The notes beneath the pieces are model-generated. The model searched no databases, had not been told where the DNA came from, and worked only from the letters and a program-made list of their open reading frames with translations. 64,000 nucleotides of DNA from Carnobacterium_B sp040274945 (GTDB lineage Bacteria > Bacillota > Bacilli > Lactobacillales > Carnobacteriaceae). The translations under genes were made by a program, and so were the position numbers. Where the stretch lies: positions 166,781-230,780 of the forward strand of contig NZ_JBEMAR010000004.1 of the NCBI RefSeq assembly GCF_040274945.1, read 5' to 3'. Shown one piece after another: positions 52,141-61,611 of the stretch (within the stretch, counting starts at the first letter, position 1; each line of letters opens with the position of its first letter).

Positions 52141-53121
52141 ATGAAAACTATTACAATATTGATTCCTGCTTATAATGAAGAGGCAGTAATTGACAAAATG
52201 TATGAAAAGTTAGATAGTGTCTGTGGAGGTTTATCTCAGTATACATTTGAATTTTTATTTGTGAATGACGGAAGTACCGACAGAACGCTTGAGCAGATAA
52301 AAGCTTTTAAGGAAAAGGATTCACGCGTACAATATGTAGACTTATCCCGTAATTTTGGGAAAGAAACAGCCATGTTGGCAGGTTTTGATTATGCTAAAGG
52401 AGATGCCTTGATCATTATTGATGCCGATCTTCAACAACCTCCAGAAACATTTGCTGAAATGATTCATTGGTGGGAAGAAGGTTACGATGATGTTTATGCG
52501 GTGCGTAAAGATCGCGAAGGGGAAACGTGGTTAAAAAAATGGACCTCTAATATGTATTACCGTGTACTACAAAATGTTGCTAAAGTAAAAGTTTATCCGC
52601 AAGCAGGTGATTTTAGATTACTAGACAAAAAATGTGTAGCTGCTTTGACTCAGTTGAGAGAGCATGAACGTTATACAAAAGGAATGTATGGCTGGATAGG
52701 ATTTAAAAAGAAAGAAATTTCTTATATAGCTGAAGCTAGAGTAGCAGGAGAAACGAAATGGAATTTGTCAGCTTTGATGAATTTAGCTTTAAATGGCATA
52801 ACTTCTTACAGTACAATGCCTTTAAGAATCTGGTCAATTATCGGATTCATCATTTCAATGTTTGCCTTTGTCTATTTGACGATTGAAATTATTCGAACGA
52901 TGTTATTTGGGACGAGTGTTGCTGGTTACCCTTCTCTAATTGCCGGTATCTTATTTTTAGGTGGTATTCAGCTGATATCGCTTGGTATTATTGGGGAATA
53001 CTTAGGTCGAGTTTTTGTCGAAACGAAGGAACGGCCGGTGTACTTTATTCAAGAATATTCAGAAAATGAAACGAAGAAAGAGAAGGAAATAAGTGATGAC
53101 AAAGATAAAGAATCTCGTTAG
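52141..53121 (+). CDS. GtrB-type family 2 glycosyltransferase (undecaprenyl-phosphate sugar transferase)
   Basis: A 326-residue membrane-bound glycosyltransferase. The GT2 domain shows ILIPAYNEEAV, FVNDGSTDRT, IDADLQQPPE (DxD) and a QxxRW-like region (AGDFRLLDKKCVAAL). Two C-terminal membrane segments follow (IIGFIISMFAFVYLTIEI and LIAGILFLGGIQLISLGI). Such enzymes (GtrB/CsbB/YkoT) load a sugar on undecaprenyl phosphate at the inner face. The gene overlaps a GtrA-like flippase gene, which abuts a YfhO-like transferase, so the three form a complete wall-polymer glycosylation pathway as known for CsbB-YfhO systems. Confidence 0.92.
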   Translation: MKTITILIPAYNEEAVIDKMYEKLDSVCGGLSQYTFEFLFVNDGSTDRTLEQIKAFKEKDSRVQYVDLSRNFGKETAMLAGFDYAKGDALIIIDADLQQPPETFAEMIHWWEEGYDDVYAVRKDREGETWLKKWTSNMYYRVLQNVAKVKVYPQAGDFRLLDKKCVAALTQLREHERYTKGMYGWIGFKKKEISYIAEARVAGETKWNLSALMNLALNGITSYSTMPLRIWSIIGFIISMFAFVYLTIEIIRTMLFGTSVAGYPSLIAGILFLGGIQLISLGIIGEYLGRVFVETKERPVYFIQEYSENETKKEKEISDDKDKESR

Positions 53122-53512
53122 TAAATACGAAGAAATAATTGGTTATTTGATTTTTGGAGGATTGACAACGGTAGTGAATATCGTTGTTTTCTATTTATTT
53201 GATTCCGTTTTTGAAGTACATTATTTAATTGCAAATGCAATTGCTATTGTTGTATCTATTTTATTTGCTTTTTTTACCAATAAAAAATATGTCTTTAAAT
53301 CTTCCACACCTACAGTCCAATTATGGTTAAAAGAATTTAGTTTATTTGTATCTTTCCGTTTACTATCAGCTATTTTTGATATGGGAAGTATGTGGCTGTT
53401 GGTTGACGGTCTAAATTTGAATGCAAATGTTGCAAAAGTCATTACACAATTTATAGTTGTGGTATTGAACTATGGATTCAGTAAATTTTTTATCTTTAAG
53501 CAAGGAGAGTGA
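53096..53512 (+). CDS. GtrA-like lipid-linked sugar flippase
   Basis: A 138-residue membrane protein with four hydrophobic segments. GYLIFGGLTTVVNIVVFYLF, AIVVSILFAFFTNKKYVFKS and NYGFSKFFIFKQ are typical GtrA/GtcA segments. It is thought to flip undecaprenyl-phosphate-linked sugars to the outer leaflet. The start lies within the previous gene (26-base overlap), and its stop overlaps a GTG that could begin the next, so the three genes are tightly coupled. Confidence 0.9.
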   Translation: MTKIKNLVSKYEEIIGYLIFGGLTTVVNIVVFYLFDSVFEVHYLIANAIAIVVSILFAFFTNKKYVFKSSTPTVQLWLKEFSLFVSFRLLSAIFDMGSMWLLVDGLNLNANVAKVITQFIVVVLNYGFSKFFIFKQGE

Positions 53513-53517
53513 TTCAG

Positions 53518-56268
53518 TTGATGAAAGACCTTGGCGAGAATTTATTTGAAGAAAAAAAAATCACTAAGCTGACATTTGCTCTCTTTACAGGTTTGTTTTT
53601 TATTATGATCACAGCGATTTATAGCTATTTTATCGTGTTGCAAAAATCATTTATCTGGGAAGGTGATGGCTTTTCGCAGCATTATTTAATCTTTAAAGAT
53701 TATCTACATCTGATAAAAACATACTTTGCAGATCCTTCAGCGGGTCTCCAGTTTTGGGATTGGACAAATGGCATGGGTGCAGATGTATTAAGTGCGTATG
53801 GGTATTATGTAGTAGGTGATCCGTTTGTTTACCTAGGATTGTTATTTCCTGCAAGCATGACGGAATTTGCCTATCATGTGCTCGTTTTACTGCGTGTATA
53901 TGTTATAGGAATTGCTTTTTTATTCTATTGCCGCAGAATGCAACTAGCGAGTTCAGGTGCTTTAGTTGGTTCATTGATGTACACCTTTGCTTTTTATGTG
54001 GTATTAAATGTTACACGGCATCCTTTTTTCTTAATGCCAATGCTCTTTTTTCCGTTATTGTGTATCGGTATTGAAAAGATTTTGCACAATGAATCCAATA
54101 CATTATTCATTGTAGTTATTTTTCTTAGTGCATGTAGCAATTTTTATTTCTTTTATATGTTGAGTGTACTGATTTTTATTTATGCGGTTATCCGATATTT
54201 TAATCTGTATGGTACAAAAAACAACAAATTACTTCTAGCTTATGTTTGGAAAGCTGTCTATTCTTATTTAATAGGGCTGTTACTGTCGAGTATTTTATTC
54301 GTCCCGATTGTAGGAGGGTTCTTACAATCATCGAGAGAGCCGGGAAGTTTTGCCAGTGGGCTGCTCGTCTACCCCGTTAAGTATTATTGGTCATTATTCT
54401 TAAACCTATTTATTTCTGAACGTTACTTATGGACGGTCTTTGGCTACTCATCATTTGCATTATTAATGGTGCCGATGCTTTGGATGCAACGCAAAAAGTT
54501 TAGCTTTGTTCCAGCCATTTTAGGATTGTTCGCAGTGATGTTGACACTGCCAGCATTTGGTTCCATTATGAATGGTTTCGCAGGTCCTTACAACCGTTGG
54601 ACATTTGCTATTCCGTTGTTTGTTTCATTAGGAGCCGCAATACTTTACAATAGTCGGTTTAGCTTAAAGAAAAAAGAAGTTTTAGCTATGGGCTGTATGA
54701 TTCTGCTTTATGGAGGAGTATTGTTTGTAGTTATTCAAGTAATCGATTTTAGAACAGCTTTTATTGCTCCTTTGATTTTTGCAAGTTTGATGTGGCTGGT
54801 ATTACTTTTAGCAAATAAACAGCAAAATAAAAAAGCCTTAACAAAACGTTCTAAAGGATTTTATTCTGCAGTGTTATTACTGCTTATCATGGCGAATTTA
54901 GGCTACAATGCAATGGATTATTATTACTCATGGGGACAAAATACGATAGAGTTATCAGTAGATTATGGAACGATTGATGACGACTATTTAACGACTTTTG
55001 ATCGTTTAGAGAAACAACTTCCACAAGATACAGATATCTCTCGCATTGGAGTAACCAGTAAAGACAATCATATAAAGAATCAATTCATTATTTTAGAAGA
55101 AATGGGACTGAATTCTTATCTATCTGTTTCAAATGGTTTTATCTCAAATTTTGCCCGCCAATTAGGAACAGGCCAATTTCAGCTTATTCAACCTTTACGA
55201 AATGGATTTGACGACCGACAAATTGTAAATAATTTTTTAGGTGTTCGCTATATTCTGACAGAAAAAGAAAATGAAATTTATCTTCCATATGGGTATGAAG
55301 TAGTGGAAAACCTTTCTGATAAGAGTTCAGATTTTATTGTTGCTGAAACAAAAAATTACTTTCCTTTTGCATCTGCCAATCCGACATACCTAACTTATGA
55401 ATTGTTTGAAAAAATGAATCCTATCGAAAAAGAGCAATTTTTATCTTACGGAGTTGTGGTTGATTCAAAAGAGGTTGAGACAACGGATTTGACAGTGTTT
55501 AACCAGCCGTTAAACGTCAAAAGCGAAGGATATCAATTGATATCCGAGGATAAAAGTAAAGCTGACATTGTAGAAGATGGACTAACGATAAAAGAGGATA
55601 ATGGAAAAGTGGAACTGCTACTGGATGATCCTACCATGTTGCAACAGGCTGAAGTGTATGTTTATTTGGAAGGATTAGATTTTACACCTAGTGTAAGTGA
55701 TCCTTTAACAGGCACACCTACTGCTTTTAACGCTAGAGTAAAATTAGGGGAACGAAAAAAGACGATTCGTCAATCAGATGTATTGAGTTTTAGTTCTTAC
55801 TTTAAACGAACAAATATGTTGTTCAATATGGGGTTTCAAGATGAAAACAGTAAAGAAGAGACAATTTCTCTTCAATTTTCTAAAGCTGGAAACTATAAGC
55901 TAGAAGATATTACCGTATTTGTTGTTCCTCTAGATAAGGATTATTCAGACAGAGTGATGGAGAAGAGAGACAATCAATTAAATATTGAAACGTTCAGCAA
56001 CAAAATGATCAGGGGCTCAATTACTATGGCTGAACCGTCGATCTTAGCTACTACGATTCCATTTACTCAAGGTTGGAAAGCAGAAGTCAATGGTGAGAAA
56101 GTTGACACGATTCTTGTTAATGAAGGTTTTATAGGACTTCCATTGGAGTCAGGAACTTCAGAAGTAACGTTTACGTATCAACCACCATTTTTAATTCTGG
56201 GAGCTTTTCTTTCTTTAGCAGGAATCATCTTATTGGCATTAAACCATGTATTTTGGAATAAACACTAA
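53518..56268 (+). CDS. YfhO-family GT-C-type membrane glycosyltransferase
   Basis: A protein of about 916 residues. The first 470 residues hold 12 or more membrane segments with an early external acidic pair region (WEGDGFSQHYLIFKDYL, DWTNGMGADVLSAYGYY), typical of GT-C enzymes. The remainder is a large extracellular domain, and a final membrane segment (ILGAFLSLAGIILLAL) lies at the C-terminus. YfhO proteins move sugars from lipid carrier to lipoteichoic or wall teichoic acid. Here it is coupled to the GtrB- and GtrA-like genes. Start uncertain: GTG at 53509, TTG at 53518 and ATG at 53521 are all in frame; TTG has the best spacing to GGAG. Confidence 0.9.
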   Translation: MMKDLGENLFEEKKITKLTFALFTGLFFIMITAIYSYFIVLQKSFIWEGDGFSQHYLIFKDYLHLIKTYFADPSAGLQFWDWTNGMGADVLSAYGYYVVGDPFVYLGLLFPASMTEFAYHVLVLLRVYVIGIAFLFYCRRMQLASSGALVGSLMYTFAFYVVLNVTRHPFFLMPMLFFPLLCIGIEKILHNESNTLFIVVIFLSACSNFYFFYMLSVLIFIYAVIRYFNLYGTKNNKLLLAYVWKAVYSYLIGLLLSSILFVPIVGGFLQSSREPGSFASGLLVYPVKYYWSLFLNLFISERYLWTVFGYSSFALLMVPMLWMQRKKFSFVPAILGLFAVMLTLPAFGSIMNGFAGPYNRWTFAIPLFVSLGAAILYNSRFSLKKKEVLAMGCMILLYGGVLFVVIQVIDFRTAFIAPLIFASLMWLVLLLANKQQNKKALTKRSKGFYSAVLLLLIMANLGYNAMDYYYSWGQNTIELSVDYGTIDDDYLTTFDRLEKQLPQDTDISRIGVTSKDNHIKNQFIILEEMGLNSYLSVSNGFISNFARQLGTGQFQLIQPLRNGFDDRQIVNNFLGVRYILTEKENEIYLPYGYEVVENLSDKSSDFIVAETKNYFPFASANPTYLTYELFEKMNPIEKEQFLSYGVVVDSKEVETTDLTVFNQPLNVKSEGYQLISEDKSKADIVEDGLTIKEDNGKVELLLDDPTMLQQAEVYVYLEGLDFTPSVSDPLTGTPTAFNARVKLGERKKTIRQSDVLSFSSYFKRTNMLFNMGFQDENSKEETISLQFSKAGNYKLEDITVFVVPLDKDYSDRVMEKRDNQLNIETFSNKMIRGSITMAEPSILATTIPFTQGWKAEVNGEKVDTILVNEGFIGLPLESGTSEVTFTYQPPFLILGAFLSLAGIILLALNHVFWNKH

Positions 56269-56280
56269 AGAGAGGTAGAA

Positions 56281-56321
56281 AAAAAGAACAAAAGTGAGTA
56301 ATGTTCACTTTTGTTCTTTTT
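56281..56321. terminator. Bidirectional terminator between yfhO and mgtC
   Basis: A perfect 17-base stem containing AGAACAAAAGTGA/TCACTTTTGTTCT with A- and T-runs. Confidence 0.93.
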
Positions 56322-57027
56322 AGTTTTCTCTTAACGTATGAACACGATGAATGTATTCAAATTCTGAGAGATCTTCTACTACAGAAGCAATCGATTTAGT
56401 ATCCGGCAAACTAAGTGTGTAAAGGTTAATGTAACTGTTTTTCTCTACATTATTAGTATCCACACTATAATCTAAGCCGAGAACATTGATTCCCATACTA
56501 GCAAAATAACTAGTAAGAAATTTTTTTGTTTCTTCACGATTTACATAATAAATTTCGATTCTTTTTGAACTTTGAACACGAAAGAGTCTTTTGATTACAC
56601 GTAAAACAAGTAAAATGACTAAACAACCCATTAGAGCTAAGAAATAGCTTCCCATACCAACGGCTATGCCTAAACCAGCAATCGTCCAAATAGAAGCAGC
56701 TGTTGTCAGTCCGGTAACACTTTTTTTAGTCACGATAATTGTACCGGCACCTAAGAATCCGATTCCGCTGATGATTTGAGCAGGCATCCGAGTCATATCT
56801 GTATTTAACACTTGAGCCAGATCTGGTTGACTTAACCCCATTTCAACTGTGCTGTACGTAACTTGTAGTTGGACTAAGGTAATAATACAGGCTCCAGCAC
56901 ACACCAAAATGTGTGTGCGTAAACCAGCATCATGGCCTTTGATTTCTCGCTCATAACCAATCACGCTTCCAAATGCAACAGCCAAGATCAAGCGGAGAAA
57001 AATTTCGCTGTATTCTAATTCAAACAT
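56320..57027 (-). CDS. MgtC/SapB-family membrane protein
   Basis: A 235-residue protein. The N-terminal half is the MgtC domain with four or five membrane segments (GSVIGYEREIKGHDAGLRTH, IISGIGFLGAGTIIV, LTTAASIWTIAGLGIAVG). The C-terminal half is a soluble ACT-like domain (SKRIEIYYVNREETKKFL...LSEFEYIHRVHTLREN in part). Members affect growth at low Mg2+ and inhibit or tune the F-type ATP synthase in pathogens; the role in this organism is unknown. Monocistronic. Confidence 0.92.
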   Translation of the reverse strand: MFELEYSEIFLRLILAVAFGSVIGYEREIKGHDAGLRTHILVCAGACIITLVQLQVTYSTVEMGLSQPDLAQVLNTDMTRMPAQIISGIGFLGAGTIIVTKKSVTGLTTAASIWTIAGLGIAVGMGSYFLALMGCLVILLVLRVIKRLFRVQSSKRIEIYYVNREETKKFLTSYFASMGINVLGLDYSVDTNNVEKNSYINLYTLSLPDTKSIASVVEDLSEFEYIHRVHTLREN

Positions 57028-57163
57028 TTAAACACCTGCTTTCTAGAGGAACTATGCAAAATGAAAGTGCTTTAATTGACTCTTTTTCTTTAGTATAAAG
57101 CAGACAAAAAGATTCACAAATGATTTAACTTTAACAGTGCTATAATTTTTTTGTATTAGTAGT

Positions 57164-57733
57164 TTAGAGTGTCGTTACTCCATAAATCACTAGTCTCACT
57201 AATCCTGCTGCCAACATAACAAAGATAGGTCCTATTTTTGTTTTTCGCAGTAAAATTAAGCCAATACCAAACAAAATCAAGGAAATCCAATCTAATTCAA
57301 CCCATTCAACTGGAAGGGTTTCGCTGTTAAATAAAGCAGTCAAAAGAATAGACAATCCAGCAGAAGCAATCAAAGCAACGACAGCTGGACGCAAGCCTTT
57401 GATAACTCCTTGGACTAAAGACAACCCTTTGTATTTATAATAGAGTACTGCTAAAAGCAGAACGATAATAACAGAAGGCGTGATACATCCTAACGTGGCT
57501 ATCAGTGAACCAGGGATTCCGGCTACTTTTGTCCCAACAAAGGTAGAAGCATTTAAAGCAATCGGGCCAGGTGTCATCTGTGAAATCGTTAGAATATCAA
57601 TGTATTCAGTACTAGACAGCCAATTGTTTTGCTCGACTACTTGTTCTTGAATCAATGGCAAGGCTGCATAACCGCCTCCAAAGCTTAAAGCTCCAACTTG
57701 GAAAAAGCTCCAAAATAATTGCAAATAAATCAT
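57164..57733 (-). CDS. Chromate-transporter family protein, second half
   Basis: A 189-residue membrane protein of the short-chain CHR family. GALSFGGGYAALPLIQEQVV, SQMTPGPIALNASTFVG and GIPGSLIATLGCITPSVII are the family motifs. It overlaps the preceding paralogue by four bases (ATGA). Short CHR genes occur as adjacent pairs whose products have opposite membrane orientation and act together. Chromate efflux is known for some members, but a normal anion substrate is likely here. Confidence 0.9.
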   Translation of the reverse strand: MIYLQLFWSFFQVGALSFGGGYAALPLIQEQVVEQNNWLSSTEYIDILTISQMTPGPIALNASTFVGTKVAGIPGSLIATLGCITPSVIIVLLLAVLYYKYKGLSLVQGVIKGLRPAVVALIASAGLSILLTALFNSETLPVEWVELDWISLILFGIGLILLRKTKIGPIFVMLAAGLVRLVIYGVTTL

Positions 57734-58308
57734 CTGTTTAGCCCTCCTTTTGTTACATGTGACTCTCTATAGGTTGTATAAGCACCTATTGCGCCACAAA
57801 TAAATAAAATAACGACAATATTAATTGATGTAAAGGCGGCTGCTAAGAAAGCAAGAATCATGACAATGATGGGTAGTATCTTTTTATTTTTAGTAATTCC
57901 TTTGACCATGTCAATAACGACATTTACGATAACAGCAGCGACTCCAGCTTGCATACCAAATAGCACAGCATTTACAATAGCATTGTCACGAAAAGCCAAA
58001 TAAAAATAAGAAACAATCGTGATGATCACAAGTGGAGGTATAGAAGTTCCCAATACTGATAAGAGAGCTCCTCGAATGCCAGCCATACGGTAACCAATGA
58101 TAATCGAAGCGTTAACCGCAATTGGTCCTGGAGAAGATTGAGCGATAGCTACTAAATCGAGCATTTCTTCTTCTGTGATCCATTCTAACTCTTTTACAAA
58201 ACGTTTTTGCATAAGTGGAACAATGACATAGCCTCCACCAAAGGTAAAGGCGCTCAATGTGAACGTGGATAAAAATAATGTCCAATAAAATGATGCATCT
58301 TTTTTCAT
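57730..58308 (-). CDS. Chromate-transporter family protein, first half
   Basis: A 192-residue paralogue of the following gene. LSAFTFGGGYVIVPLMQKRFV, AQSSPGPIAVNASIIIGYRMAG and TSIPPLVIITIVSYFY match the same CHR motifs. It starts the two-gene operon; AGGAGAG lies before the ATG. A terminator-like hairpin about 60 bases upstream may belong to its leader. Confidence 0.9.
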   Translation of the reverse strand: MKKDASFYWTLFLSTFTLSAFTFGGGYVIVPLMQKRFVKELEWITEEEMLDLVAIAQSSPGPIAVNASIIIGYRMAGIRGALLSVLGTSIPPLVIITIVSYFYLAFRDNAIVNAVLFGMQAGVAAVIVNVVIDMVKGITKNKKILPIIVMILAFLAAAFTSINIVVILFICGAIGAYTTYRESHVTKGGLNR

Positions 58309-58369
58309 AGTACTCTCCTTTTTGTTATAAAATAAATTTCATTAATTTAAGTATACATTAAATCAAAGT

Positions 58370-58408
58370 AAAAAAAAAAATGTACGATACAATGTACATT
58401 TTTTTTCT
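58370..58408. terminator. Terminator-like hairpin between divergent genes
   Basis: AAAATGTAC/GTACATTTT stem with an eight-base loop, A10 on one side and T8 on the other. It lies between divergent genes, so it is either a leader attenuator or a relic. Confidence 0.55.
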
Positions 58409-58578
58409 ACAATAATAGTTTTTTTAAAACTACTTTGATTGCAACTTCAGCTCGTTTAATTCATACTTTAATGTAGCTACTAAGGTGATGAAGAAGGAAC
58501 GTTTGAAAACAGCATAAGGTAGAGAAAAATAGGTGACAAATAAACTATAAATAAGTAGTAAGGTATAGGAGAAATGGT

Positions 58579-59433
58579 ATGAATTTATTATTTACACTTA
58601 ATGAAAACTATTTAGAGCCACTCTTTACATCTCTTCGCTCAATCTTTCGCTCAAATGATAAAGAAAAAATGACGATTTATTTGATGCATCAAAATATACC
58701 ACACAATAGAATAATCGAAGTAGATGATTTTGTAACAGGGAATGGACATACATTCTTTCCAATAGATTGTAAAAAACTTTTTTCAGAAGAAGCAGTTGTT
58801 AATCGCTACTATTCGATTGAAATGTATTATCGTCTGCTGGCTCCATTCGTGTTGCCGTTAGAAATAGATCGGGTTTTATATCTTGATCCTGATATTATAA
58901 ATTTACGTTCTTTTTCAAGCTTTTATAAGCAAAATTTTGATGGGAAGTTGTTTGTAGCGACAACACATGACTATGCTACAAAATGGATACAACCGATTAA
59001 TAACATTCGCTTAGGAACTCTATCATCTGAAGATTACTTCAACACGGGGGTTATTTTGATGAACCTCACTTTAATACGGAGCACTCGCAATCGCGAAGAA
59101 ATAATAACAGCAATCAAGATTAATAAAAATCGGTTAGTTCTTCCGGATCAAGATATTTTTAACCATTTATATTGGGATGAGGTTAAAGAAGCTGATTGGC
59201 GAATTTATAACTTAGATGCTCGTTTTTATTCTCAATTAAAACGCGTTTTTCCACGTAAATTTTCGATTGAATGGGTAGAAGAAAAGGTCGTATTCATTCA
59301 TTATTGTGGAAAACACAAGCCTTGGATCGAAAGAGAAAGTTACCGACATGAACTAGGCGGTTACTATCATTATTTTGAGGATATCTTAAAACAAGAAAAT
59401 GAGTTAAACTTAATGATAGAAGAAAATGAATAA
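58579..59433 (+). CDS. Family 8 glycosyltransferase
   Basis: A 284-residue retaining glycosyltransferase. The DxD metal and sugar-nucleotide motif is LYLDPDIINLRS near residue 103. EDYFNTGVILMNL, LPDQDIFNHLYWDEV and VVFIHYCGKHKPW follow in the order of GT8 enzymes such as LgtC and GspA. The last motif holds the HxxGxxKPW pattern. It uses UDP-glucose or UDP-galactose in most relatives; the acceptor is unknown. AGGAGA precedes the ATG. It stands alone before gor. Confidence 0.92.
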   Translation: MNLLFTLNENYLEPLFTSLRSIFRSNDKEKMTIYLMHQNIPHNRIIEVDDFVTGNGHTFFPIDCKKLFSEEAVVNRYYSIEMYYRLLAPFVLPLEIDRVLYLDPDIINLRSFSSFYKQNFDGKLFVATTHDYATKWIQPINNIRLGTLSSEDYFNTGVILMNLTLIRSTRNREEIITAIKINKNRLVLPDQDIFNHLYWDEVKEADWRIYNLDARFYSQLKRVFPRKFSIEWVEEKVVFIHYCGKHKPWIERESYRHELGGYYHYFEDILKQENELNLMIEENE

Positions 59434-59494
59434 GTGATAGTTTTTTGAAAAGACTATAGTAAATTGAAAACAAAAAAGAAAGTAGGAATAGTTA

Positions 59495-60847
59495 ATGGTT
59501 AAAAAGTATGATTATATTGCAATTGGTGGAGGAAGCGGCGGTATTGCTTCAGCTAATCGTGCTGGAATGCATGGAGCGAAAGTGGCTTTGATTGAAGGCA
59601 ACGCTATTGGTGGAACTTGTGTCAATGTAGGATGTGTTCCTAAAAAAGTTATGTGGCATGGAGCTCAAATAATGGAAGATATGGAACTATATGGAGAAGA
59701 CTACGGTATTACAATTAAGGATCGTCAACTAAATTTCGGAAAATTGGTAAAAAATAGAGAGGGATACATCTCTCGATTGCATACTATTTATCAAAAAAAC
59801 TTAAATAATAATAAAGTGGATTTGATCAACGGTTATGCAAAATTTGTCGATGCACATACTGTCGAAGTGAACGGGGAGCATTACACAGCGGATCATTTCT
59901 TAATTGCTACTGGTGGTCGTCCAGCTTGGCCAGAAATTCCAGGAGCAGAATACGGGATGACCTCAGATGGTTTCTTTGAACTAACGGAACTACCTAAACG
60001 GGTAGCAGTTGTAGGAGCTGGATATATCGCTGTTGAATTAGCAGGTGTTTTACATGGGTTAGGTTCGGATACGCATTTATTTGTTAGAAAGCATGCGCCG
60101 TTACGAAATTTTGATTCGATTATTGTCGAAGGACTTGTTGAAACAATGGCTAGAGAAGGAGCAGCTTTACATATCCATGCTGTTCCTAAAGAAGTGAAAA
60201 AAAATGAAGATGGTTCTTTAACCATTCATTTTGAGGACGGTTCTTCACATACAACAGATACTGTCATTTGGGCAATTGGTCGTGAACCAAATACAAAAGA
60301 TTTGAATCTTGCGGTAACGGATGTTGAATTAAACGATGGTGGGTATATTAAAGTAGATAAGTACCAAAATACGACAGCTAAAAATATTTACGCTATTGGA
60401 GATGTAGTCGGTCGTATTGAATTGACTCCAGTTGCTATTGCTGCAGGACGTCGATTGTCTGAGCGATTATTCAACAATAAACCAAATGAGTTTTTGGATT
60501 ATACAAATATTCCAACCGTTATCTTCAGTCACCCGCCAATCGGAACGATTGGAATGTCTGAGGAAGAAGCAAAGGAAACTTATGGTGAAGCAGATATTAA
60601 AGTGTATACATCCATCTTTACCTCTATGCACAGTTCTATAACAGCTAACAGACAAAAAACGTACATGAAACTAGTGTGCCAAGGTGAAAATGAAAAAGTA
60701 GTTGGTTTGCATGGGCTTGGAAGAGGTCTGGATGAAATGATTCAAGGATTTGCAGTAGCCATAAAAATGGGTGCAACAAAAGCGGATTTTGACAACACAG
60801 TGGCTATTCATCCTACTGGATCGGAAGAGTTTGTTACAATGAGGTAA
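59495..60847 (+). CDS. gor: Glutathione-disulfide reductase
   Basis: A 450-residue flavoprotein of the pyridine-nucleotide disulfide oxidoreductase family. FAD site AIGGGSGGIASANRAG; redox-active cysteines C42 and C47 in GGTCVNVGCVPKK; NADPH site VGAGYIAVELAGVL followed by arginine- and histidine-rich residues; AIGDVVGRIELTPVA; and the C-terminal HPTGSEEFVT with the catalytic histidine. The VNVGCVPKKVMW segment is closest to glutathione reductase rather than dihydrolipoyl dehydrogenase. It keeps glutathione reduced and supports oxidative stress defence. Confidence 0.94.
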   Translation: MVKKYDYIAIGGGSGGIASANRAGMHGAKVALIEGNAIGGTCVNVGCVPKKVMWHGAQIMEDMELYGEDYGITIKDRQLNFGKLVKNREGYISRLHTIYQKNLNNNKVDLINGYAKFVDAHTVEVNGEHYTADHFLIATGGRPAWPEIPGAEYGMTSDGFFELTELPKRVAVVGAGYIAVELAGVLHGLGSDTHLFVRKHAPLRNFDSIIVEGLVETMAREGAALHIHAVPKEVKKNEDGSLTIHFEDGSSHTTDTVIWAIGREPNTKDLNLAVTDVELNDGGYIKVDKYQNTTAKNIYAIGDVVGRIELTPVAIAAGRRLSERLFNNKPNEFLDYTNIPTVIFSHPPIGTIGMSEEEAKETYGEADIKVYTSIFTSMHSSITANRQKTYMKLVCQGENEKVVGLHGLGRGLDEMIQGFAVAIKMGATKADFDNTVAIHPTGSEEFVTMR

Positions 60848-60868
60848 TCAAAAAATAAATTGAATACA

Positions 60869-60907
60869 GCAAAATAAGGTTGAGGCATATTGCTCAACCT
60901 TATTTGC
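60869..60907 (+). terminator. Terminator-like hairpin after gor
   Basis: AATAAGGTTGAG/CTCAACCTTATT with an eight-base loop. The T-run is short, so strength is uncertain. Confidence 0.65.
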
Positions 60908-61010
60908 TTATGTCAAAAATTTTAAAAGTTCAATACCAAGAACCATCAGCTGTATAGTGAAAAAATTTACCGATTTTGAATGATGAAAGTCAATTAAATA
61001 ATGTAGTATG

Positions 61011-61238
61011 CTATTCGTACGTCCATTTACCAGTGCTATCGTAATGCACAAGTTCACCATTATTAAAATGAACATCTACGGTTTGAAGACTGTTGTTCCA
61101 TACGACTTCTTTAATATTTTCCTTATCATATTTAATGGGATCATCTAACGTATCCATGTGTTGCGCGTAAACATTTGCTAACAAGCTGATCTGACTTGAA
61201 TCTAACTCGCTGTAACCTTTTACTTGTGTGAAATCCAT
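61011..61238 (-). CDS. Small acidic hypothetical protein
   Basis: A 75-residue soluble protein with a helical N-terminal half (SSQISLLANVYAQHMDTL) and a strand-rich C-terminal half (EVVWNNSLQTVDVHFNNGELVHYDSTGKW). AAGGGGGA precedes the ATG well. I do not recognise a family. It is monocistronic. Confidence 0.65.
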   Translation of the reverse strand: MDFTQVKGYSELDSSQISLLANVYAQHMDTLDDPIKYDKENIKEVVWNNSLQTVDVHFNNGELVHYDSTGKWTYE

Positions 61239-61494
61239 ACTAATTCCCCCTTGTTTATGATAAATCTATTGTAACTCAATCTATGCAAAATAAAAAAGAA
61301 AACCCTTTAGTATAAGAAGTTGAAATTAGGTAGCATGGTCAATAAAATAAATCTAGAAAAAGAAAGCGGTTAAGGATTAGAAACAAATAAGAGGGAATAA
61401 AGGTTATTTTTTTAGGATTTCTTAATTTAACTGATTTTTTCAAACAAAACACGAACAATAATCTAATTAAATTAGTGGAATATTTCTTTTGTGG
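61239..61494. other. Intergenic region without recognised features
   Basis: AT-rich, no hairpin with a T-run and no gene with a credible ribosome binding site. A 64-codon minus-strand frame has no upstream binding site and a composition expected of random AT-rich sequence. Confidence 0.5.
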
Positions 61495-61523
61495 TTGTTT
61501 TATACTGAGCCATCTTCTATAAT
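61495..61523 (+). promoter_or_regulatory. Promoter of the riboswitch-pbuG unit
   Basis: -35 TTGTTT, 17-base spacer, -10 TATAAT. The RNA would begin about 10 bases before the riboswitch. Confidence 0.75.
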
Positions 61524-61539
61524 TAACATGCAATGTTTA

Positions 61540-61611
61540 GAACCGAATATAATTAAGCGATATGGGCTTTAAGTTTCTACCGGACACCGTAAATGTTCAG
61601 ACTATTGGTTC
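61540..61611 (+). ncRNA. Purine riboswitch, guanine class
   Basis: P1 pairs GAACC with GGTTC. ATATAATTAAGC-GATATGG-GCTT gives J1/2 and P2/L2, AGTTTCTACC is J2/3, and GGACA-CCGTAAA-TGTTC is P3/L3. J3/1 reads AGACTAT; the nucleotide that contacts the ligand (position 74 of the xpt aptamer) is C, which selects guanine or hypoxanthine, not adenine. All strongly conserved loop bases of the family are present. It precedes a guanine/hypoxanthine-type permease gene. Confidence 0.95.

Noticed and set aside
61339..61533. 64-codon minus-strand open frame upstream of the purine riboswitch
   Set aside because: No binding site; overlaps the pbuG promoter; composition like random AT-rich DNA.
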